Below, piece by piece: positions 6,451 to 10,572 of a stretch of DNA of 10,572 nt (position 1 is the stretch's first letter; each line of letters begins with the position of its first letter). The position numbers and the translations under genes were made by a program. Under the pieces are notes generated by a model. It made no database searches. It had not been told where the DNA came from and worked only from the letters and a program-made list of their open reading frames with translations. Source of the DNA: Phenylobacterium sp. GTDB taxonomy: Bacteria > Pseudomonadota > Alphaproteobacteria > Caulobacterales > Caulobacteraceae. The stretch is taken from contig JANXXA010000151.1 in NCBI GenBank assembly GCA_025350885.1, positions 1 to 10,572 on the forward strand, in the 5' to 3' direction.

Positions 6451-6478
6451 ACTATGCTCCACGCTGTTGAATTGTCCA
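6451..6478 (-). promoter_or_regulatory. Candidate promoter of the antitoxin-toxin operon
   Basis: On the minus strand, TGGACA (plus 6473-6478) matches TTGACA at 5 of 6 positions and CATAGT (plus 6451-6456) matches TATAAT at 4 of 6, with a 16-base spacer. Transcription would start near 6444, inside the palindrome. The fit between promoter, dyad and start codon makes the arrangement plausible, although either hexamer alone would be weak. Confidence 0.4.
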
Positions 6479-6578
6479 GCGCCTCGCCGTGCGACCGACG
6501 CCAAAGCCACAGGCGGCGGCGAAACCGGCCCGGTGCCCGCGGTCCCGTCGAACCCGGCCTTGAACCGGGCGTTAGCGA

Positions 6579-6605
6579 CCTCAGGTGTAGGGGTGTGACC
6601 TGAGG
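6579..6605 (+). promoter_or_regulatory. Inverted repeat that overlaps the hydrolase ribosome binding site
   Basis: CCTCAGGT (6579-6586) and ACCTGAGG (6598-6605) are perfect reverse complements with an 11-base loop. The right arm includes the first four bases of the Shine-Dalgarno sequence GAGGAGG (6602-6608), 8 bases before ATG 6617. In mRNA the hairpin would hide the ribosome binding site. At DNA level the same dyad could be an operator. Either reading implies control of the downstream gene. Confidence 0.5.
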
Positions 6606-6616
6606 AGGCCGACAGG

Positions 6617-7534
6617 ATGGCGCGCAAGAGGCCCAAAGGGTTGCTGGCGATGGGCTGGGCCTCGTTCGAGAGCGCCGCGCGCGGCCGCACCGAGCATGCG
6701 CCGACCTCGGCCGACTATCCCGGCACGGTGGTGCGCCGCACCAGCTTCATCGCTGGCGGCGGGCACGGCTGGCGGATCTCGGCGCTGGAGACGCCGCGGG
6801 CGCGGCCGGCGGCCTGGAAGATCGTGGTGATCACCGGCGCGCCGTCCTGGGCCGAATACTGGGTCGAGACCCTGGCGGCACTGCCCGCTGACCGGGAGAT
6901 GATCGTCGTCGACAGGCCAGGCTATGGCGCCTCCGAACCACAGGATCCGGTTCAGGATATCCGCACGCAGGCCGAGGCGCTGGCGCCCCTGCTGGTCGCC
7001 GCGCGCGGGCAAAGGGTGATGCTGGTGGGCCAGAGCTATGGCGCGGCTATCGCCTCGCTGATGGCCCAGGCGCACCCGGGCCGGGTGACCAGCCTGGTGC
7101 TGCTGTCAGGGTTCTTCGCCGACACCGGACCCACGGCGCGCTGGCTGCTGGACGTGGGAGCCCGCGCCTTGAAGATGCTGCCGCGCGACCTGCGCCACGC
7201 CGTCGTCGAATGCTCCGGCCAGCGGCCGCAGCTGGCCCACGCCCGGCGCGCGCTGGGCCAGCTGAGCATCCCGATCCACATGATCCACGGCGACCGTGAT
7301 GATTTCGCGCCGATCGAGGTCGCCGAGCGGCTGGCCGCTGAGACGGTGACGCGACGGCCGATCCGGTTCATCCGCACGCCGGGCGCCAACCACTTCATCA
7401 ACGATGGCCCGGTCGAGGCCCTGCTCGCGGCGCTGGAGGCCTGCATCCCGGCTCGCAAGGTCTGGCGGTTTGCCTGGCCGAAGCTGCCCCGGTTCAGCCT
7501 GTCCCGTTCCCTGGCGCAGGCGTCGGGCGCCTGA
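6617..7534 (+). CDS. Alpha/beta hydrolase fold protein
   Basis: The 305-residue protein is a single-domain alpha/beta hydrolase, probably cytoplasmic, with unknown substrate. The nucleophile elbow GQSYGA is at 138-143 (Ser140), preceded by VVDRPGYGAS (97-106). The acid is probably Asp228 in HGDRDDFAP (224-232), and the base is His259 in GANHF. The oxyanion-region motif, usually HGxP, reads TGAP at 73-76, with the usual His replaced by Thr. An N-terminal extension of about 40 residues and a basic, aromatic C-terminal tail (280-300) flank the core. Length is normal for the family. A strong GAGGAGG site fixes the start. It ends 7 bases from the convergent chrA stop, leaving no room for a terminator. 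It could be an esterase, lipase or haloalkane-type enzyme; sequence alone does not decide. Confidence 0.88.
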   Translation: MARKRPKGLLAMGWASFESAARGRTEHAPTSADYPGTVVRRTSFIAGGGHGWRISALETPRARPAAWKIVVITGAPSWAEYWVETLAALPADREMIVVDRPGYGASEPQDPVQDIRTQAEALAPLLVAARGQRVMLVGQSYGAAIASLMAQAHPGRVTSLVLLSGFFADTGPTARWLLDVGARALKMLPRDLRHAVVECSGQRPQLAHARRALGQLSIPIHMIHGDRDDFAPIEVAERLAAETVTRRPIRFIRTPGANHFINDGPVEALLAALEACIPARKVWRFAWPKLPRFSLSRSLAQASGA

Positions 7535-7541
7535 ACTCCGC

Positions 7542-8744
7542 TCAGGGCGTGAACACGCCGGTCAGGACGCCCAGGCCGACCACCACGATCCACGGGGGCA
7601 GGCCGGCGACGAACAGGAAGACAAACGCGCCCGCCGCCAGCGCCCAGTCGCCGGGACGCTGCATCGCCGTCGAGAGCAGCGGGTTCCACAGCGCCGCCGC
7701 CAGCACACCGACCACCACGGCGTTGACCCCGGCCAGCACGCCGCGCGCGCCGGGCAAGGTCTTCAACCGGTCCCAGAACGGCAGCACGCCTGCCACCAAC
7801 AGCAGGCTGGGCAGGAAGATCGCCCCTAGCGCGATCAGACCACCGCGCCATCCCCCCGGGGCCACCGTCTGGGCCGCACCGACGAAGCCGGCGAAGCTGA
7901 ACAGCGGGCCGGGCAGGGCCTGCACCGCGCCATACCCCGCCAGGAAGCTGTCCTGGTCGAGCCAGCCCCGGCCAACGATCTCGCTCTGCAACAGCGGCAG
8001 CACCACATGACCGCTGCCGAACGCAAAGGCGCCGGTACGATAGAAGACACTGGCCAGGCCCAGCTCAGGACTGTCCAGGAAGCTCGCCAGGAACGGCGTC
8101 AGGCCCAGCAACAGCACGAACGCCGCCAGCGCGATCGCCGGGACCGCGACAGGAATGTCCCGGCTGGCCGCACCGTCCGGCGGCGTGGCGGGCGCTGCGT
8201 CGCGCAGCATCAGCAGGCCGAACAGGCCGCCGGCGCACAACGCCAGGATCTGGGCCACCGGACCGTGAGCGATCACCAGGCCGGCCGTCGCGCCGATGGC
8301 GATGCCGGCCCGGATCGGCCCGACGGCCAGCGCGCGCGCCATGCCGATCAGCGCCTGCAGCACCACGGCGGCCGCGGCGACCTGCAATCCGTGCAGGAAA
8401 CCTCGGCCCCCGACGGCGGTGAGCTGAGGCGCCGCATAGGCCAGGCCGATCATCGCCACACCGGCCGGCAGGGTGAAGCCGAGCCAGGCGGCCAGCAAAC
8501 CGAGGTAGCCCGCGCGTCGCAGGCCGATGGCCATGCCCAGCTGGCTCGAAGCGGGTCCCGGCAGAAACTGAGCCAGCGCCAGCAGGTCAGCGAAGGCGGC
8601 GTCCGACAGCCAGGCCCGGCGCGCGACGAACTCGCGGCGGAAACTGGCGAGATGCGCCACCGGGCCGCCGAATGCGGTCAGGCCCTGGACCAGGAAGGCC
8701 TGGAACACTTCCCAGACCCGGCGGGGCGTCGGCGGCTCGTCCAT
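7542..8744 (-). CDS. chrA: Chromate transporter ChrA (CHR family)
   Basis: This 400-residue inner-membrane protein carries two homologous CHR domains, as expected for the long-chain form. Domain 1 shows FGGP (25-28) and LPGPASSQLG (61-70); domain 2 shows FGSG (242-245) and ALPGPLFSFAGF (276-287). Many hydrophobic stretches (for example about 80-102, 120-140, 145-180, 198-220, 302-322, 336-354, 368-400) predict roughly ten or more membrane segments. A hydrophilic linker at about 181-197 separates the halves. ChrA proteins export chromate, lowering its toxicity. No chrB or chrR is visible beside it, so the gene may be a stand-alone chrA. It is divergent from the alcohol dehydrogenase gene and converges on the hydrolase gene. 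Start ATG 8744 has only a weak upstream AGG; the N-terminus fits the family. Confidence 0.93.
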   Translation of the reverse strand: MDEPPTPRRVWEVFQAFLVQGLTAFGGPVAHLASFRREFVARRAWLSDAAFADLLALAQFLPGPASSQLGMAIGLRRAGYLGLLAAWLGFTLPAGVAMIGLAYAAPQLTAVGGRGFLHGLQVAAAAVVLQALIGMARALAVGPIRAGIAIGATAGLVIAHGPVAQILALCAGGLFGLLMLRDAAPATPPDGAASRDIPVAVPAIALAAFVLLLGLTPFLASFLDSPELGLASVFYRTGAFAFGSGHVVLPLLQSEIVGRGWLDQDSFLAGYGAVQALPGPLFSFAGFVGAAQTVAPGGWRGGLIALGAIFLPSLLLVAGVLPFWDRLKTLPGARGVLAGVNAVVVGVLAAALWNPLLSTAMQRPGDWALAAGAFVFLFVAGLPPWIVVVGLGVLTGVFTP

Positions 8745-8773
8745 CAGCGCCTGTCTTGCGGCGAAGGGCTCCG

Positions 8774-8785
8774 CCTGTCGACAGG
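8774..8785. promoter_or_regulatory. 12-bp perfect palindrome upstream of chrA
   Basis: CCTGTCGACAGG is perfectly symmetric and lies 29 bases before the chrA start codon, in the divergent region shared with the alcohol dehydrogenase gene. It has the size of a dimeric regulator site. The sequence is not one I can tie to a named regulator. Confidence 0.4.
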
Positions 8786-8811
8786 TTTGCGCGCCCGCGG
8801 CAGGTTTTGCA

Positions 8812-8852
8812 CCGATCAGCGGCGAAAGCCCTTGGCCGGCCCGGCTGATCGG
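8812..8852. promoter_or_regulatory. Spaced inverted repeat upstream of the alcohol dehydrogenase
   Basis: CCGATCAGC (8812-8820) and GCTGATCGG (8844-8852) are perfect reverse complements separated by 23 bases, centre to centre 32 bases, about three helical turns. They lie 59 to 99 bases before the dehydrogenase start. Such spacing suits a pair of bound dimers or a looping regulator; a chance repeat is possible in GC-rich DNA. Confidence 0.4.
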
Positions 8853-8910
8853 CGATAAGGCTCTGCGAGGAAGGCCCGGCCAGCGGGCTCCGATTCAAGG
8901 GGAAAACGCC

Positions 8911-9996
8911 ATGAAGGCCGCCGTCCTGCGCGAAGTGCGCACGCCACTGCAGATCGAAGAGGTGCAGATCAACAAGCCCGGGCCGCACGAGGTGCTGATC
9001 CGCACCGCCGCGGCCGGCGTCTGCCACTCCGACCTGCATTTCATCGAGGGCTCCTATCCGCACCCGCTGCCGGCGGTGCTGGGCCACGAGAGCGCCGGCG
9101 TCGTCGAGCAGGTGGGCTCCGAAGTCCGCACCGTGAAGCCGGGCGACCATGTGATCACCTGCCTGTCGGCGTTCTGCGGTCACTGCGAGTCCTGCCTCAC
9201 CGGCCACATGAGCCTGTGCGTCTCGCCGGAGACCAAGCGCGGCCCGGAGGATGAACCGCGTCTGAGTTCGGCCAAGGGGCCGATGATGCAGTACCTGAAC
9301 CTGTCCTCCTTCGCCGAGCAGATGCTGATCCACGAGCACGCCTGCGTGGCGATCCGCAAGGACATGCCGCTGGATCGCGCCGCCCTGATCGGCTGCGGGG
9401 TGATGACCGGCGTCGGCGCGGTATTCCACACCTCCAATGTCCGACCCGGCGACACGGTCGCGGTGATCGGCTGCGGCGGGGTCGGCCTGGCGGCGATCAA
9501 CGGCGCGGCGCTGGCGGGCGCCAGCCGGATCATCGCCATCGACATGTCGCCCGGCAAGGCGAACATGGCCAAGGCCTTCGGGGCCACCGACTTCATCGCC
9601 GCCGGTGAAACCGATGTGGTCAAGGAAGTGCTCGAGATGACCAAGGGCGGCGTCCAGCACTCCTTCGAGGCCATCGGGCTTTCGAAGACCGCCGAGCAGG
9701 CCTTCAACATGCTGCGCCGCGGTGGCACGGCCAACGTGATCGGCATGATCCCGCTGGGCCAGACCATCACCCTGATGGGCGCGGCCTTCCTTGGCGAGAA
9801 GCGTATCCAGGGCTCGCTGATGGGCTCCAACCGCTTTCCGGTGGACATGCCGCGGCTGGTGGATTTCTACATGGCCGGCAAGCTTAAGCTCGACGACATG
9901 ATCTCGCGCCGCATCAAGCTGGCCGAGGTCAACGAAGCCTTCACCGAGATGAAGACCGGCGCGGTCGCCCGCTCGGTGATCGTTTTCGACGCCTGA
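8911..9996 (+). CDS. Zinc-dependent alcohol dehydrogenase (class III-like MDR)
   Basis: The 361-residue enzyme is a medium-chain dehydrogenase/reductase that oxidises alcohols or reduces aldehydes with a nicotinamide cofactor. Catalytic zinc ligands are Cys38 in GVCHSD, His59 with Glu60 in GHE, and Cys162 in GCGVMTG. Structural zinc is held by Cys89, Cys92, Cys95 and Cys103 in CGHCESCLTGHMSLC. The Rossmann motif is IGCGGVG at 186-192, and Asp211 in AIDMSP suggests NAD rather than NADP. The overall pattern resembles class III-like and mycothiol- or NDMA-type dehydrogenases, but the substrate is unknown. Length is normal and no key residue is missing. AAGGGGA at 8897-8903 precedes the ATG by 7 bases. 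The gene is monocistronic by layout and divergent from chrA, with two candidate operator dyads between them. Confidence 0.94.
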   Translation: MKAAVLREVRTPLQIEEVQINKPGPHEVLIRTAAAGVCHSDLHFIEGSYPHPLPAVLGHESAGVVEQVGSEVRTVKPGDHVITCLSAFCGHCESCLTGHMSLCVSPETKRGPEDEPRLSSAKGPMMQYLNLSSFAEQMLIHEHACVAIRKDMPLDRAALIGCGVMTGVGAVFHTSNVRPGDTVAVIGCGGVGLAAINGAALAGASRIIAIDMSPGKANMAKAFGATDFIAAGETDVVKEVLEMTKGGVQHSFEAIGLSKTAEQAFNMLRRGGTANVIGMIPLGQTITLMGAAFLGEKRIQGSLMGSNRFPVDMPRLVDFYMAGKLKLDDMISRRIKLAEVNEAFTEMKTGAVARSVIVFDA

Positions 9997-10019
9997 CCTG
10001 GGCCAAGGCTGCGCTGCGG

Positions 10020-10370
10020 TTAGAGCAGCGACAGCACCCGCTCGGCGGGCCGGCAGAGCGCCGCGCCCTTGGGGGTGACCACGATCGGCCGCTCCACCAG
10101 CGCGGGATCCGCGATCATCGCGGCGATCAGCCTGGCCTGCGGGACGCTCGGGTCGGTCAGGCCGAGATCCTCAGCCGAGGTTCCGCGCACGCGCAGGATG
10201 TCTCGGGCCGGGACGCCGAGGCGGTCGAGCAGCAGGTTCAGCTGGGTCTCTGTCCACCCGGCCTTGAGGTACTCGACGATGGTCGGCTCCACGCCCCTGT
10301 CGCGCAGCAGGGCCAGGGTGTTGCGCGAGGTTCCGCAGGCCGGATTGTGGTAGATCGTGACGTCGCTCAT
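10020..10370 (-). CDS. arsC: ArsC-type reductase (glutaredoxin-dependent arsenate reductase family)
   Basis: The 116-residue protein starts MSDVTIYHNPACGTSRNTL, the signature of the glutaredoxin-coupled ArsC family, with the catalytic cysteine at position 12. It also contains VRGTSAEDLGL and the C-terminal segment ERPIVVTPKGAALCRP, including the arginines expected at the active site (in ERPIV and near the end in CRP). It would reduce arsenate to arsenite with glutathione and glutaredoxin; some family members act on other substrates, so this is a family-level call. ATG 10370 is preferred to the upstream in-frame ATG 10418, which would add 16 residues absent from the family. No arsB, acr3 or arsR is visible. 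The preceding gene on the same strand encodes an XRE-type regulator ending 48 bases upstream. Confidence 0.9.
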   Translation of the reverse strand: MSDVTIYHNPACGTSRNTLALLRDRGVEPTIVEYLKAGWTETQLNLLLDRLGVPARDILRVRGTSAEDLGLTDPSVPQARLIAAMIADPALVERPIVVTPKGAALCRPAERVLSLL

Positions 10371-10418
10371 GGGCGTCGGCTTAACCAACCTGCGTCCGCC
10401 CGCCAAGCCCGTCGACAT

Positions 10419-10572
10419 TCAGGCGGCGTTCGCGCGAAAGGTCTCGATCTGCGCGTCGGCGGGCTGCCTGGCCCCGAAATTCAGGTTTTCGACGAAGAAG
10501 CTGGCCGGGACCTGCAGGGCGTCGGCGAGCATGACCAGCTTGGCGAGCGAGATGGCGCTCGTCCCGCTCTCG
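10419..10572 (-). CDS. XRE-type transcriptional regulator, C-terminal fragment (partial)
   Basis: The minus-strand frame runs in from the right edge and ends at TGA 10419-10421. The visible 50 residues include SAISLAKLVMLADALQVPAS then FFVENL, which match the third to fifth helices of a Cro/CI helix-turn-helix domain. A short tail ending in RANAA follows. The N-terminal recognition helix lies outside the window. Such a gene next to arsC may regulate it or simply be adjacent; 48 bases separate it from the preferred arsC start, so they may be one transcript. Confidence 0.75.
   Translation of the reverse strand, partial: ESGTSAISLAKLVMLADALQVPASFFVENLNFGARQPADAQIETFRANAA

Noticed and set aside
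6431..6460. Resemblance to a tRNA T-arm (GCAGG, TTCGAAT, CTTGC), possible attachment site
   Set aside because: The stem and a seven-base loop do not align without an extra base. No acceptor, anticodon arm or duplicated end is present. The dyad is better explained as an operator.
6322..6690. Minus-strand open frame spanning the antitoxin start, its promoter and the hydrolase start
   Set aside because: It overlaps two better-supported genes and has no recognisable domain. Part of it (about 6480-6570) could be a degraded gene end, but I cannot support that.
8007..8858. Plus-strand open frame opposite chrA
   Set aside because: Gln/Arg/Gly-rich translation typical of the reverse of a membrane protein gene; chrA on the minus strand has both CHR domains.
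8587..9660. Minus-strand open frame of 357 residues across the chrA/dehydrogenase region
   Set aside because: It crosses the divergent promoter region and opposes a dehydrogenase with all zinc ligands intact; composition is that of an antisense shadow.
10371..10418. Upstream ATG 10418 as the arsC start
   Set aside because: It would add 16 residues (starting MSTGLAGG) absent from ArsC proteins, which begin just before the YHNPxCGTS motif.

Overview
The window is GC-rich DNA with dense, short-spaced genes and long open antisense frames, as expected of a high-GC alphaproteobacterium. UbiG, an AlkK/DmdB-like acyl-CoA ligase, a Phd/PemK-type module and CACGGA-rich intergenic repeats would fit Caulobacterales (Caulobacter/Phenylobacterium-like). 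That placement is inferred from gene content and style; no marker gene is present.

Layout. 1-39: last codons of an unidentified upstream gene. 41-1941: ubiG (ubiquinone O-methyltransferase), coupled by an ATGA overlap to a secreted protein of unknown function. 1942-2276: intergenic, with a perfect 18-bp hairpin. 2277-3196: a lower-GC two-gene module (small helical protein plus a degenerate nucleotidyltransferase-fold protein, stop/start overlapping), possibly an acquired toxin-antitoxin-like pair. 3248-3796: conserved-looking acidic hypothetical protein. 3874-3946: large CACGGA-rich imperfect palindrome. 4061-5689: ANL-superfamily fatty-acyl-CoA ligase. 5725-6416 (minus): Phd/YefM antitoxin followed by a PemK/MazF-like toxin broken by one extra base in a four-base homopolymer; a promoter and palindromic operator candidate lie upstream. 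6617-7534: alpha/beta hydrolase, converging 7 bp away on chrA (7542-8744, minus). 8745-8910: divergent control region with two dyad symmetries. 8911-9996: zinc-dependent alcohol dehydrogenase. 10020-10370 (minus): ArsC-type reductase, downstream of the C-terminal end of an XRE-type regulator that runs off the window.

Functional picture. Ordinary chromosomal metabolism (quinone synthesis, acyl activation, alcohol oxidation, chromate and arsenate-type genes) is interrupted by two small modules of toxin-antitoxin type. One appears intact but of unknown function; the other appears to have lost its toxin while keeping its antitoxin. I see no phage genes, transposase, CRISPR array, tRNA or rRNA. 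The most original material is the 2277-3196 pair and the decaying toxin locus with its operator.
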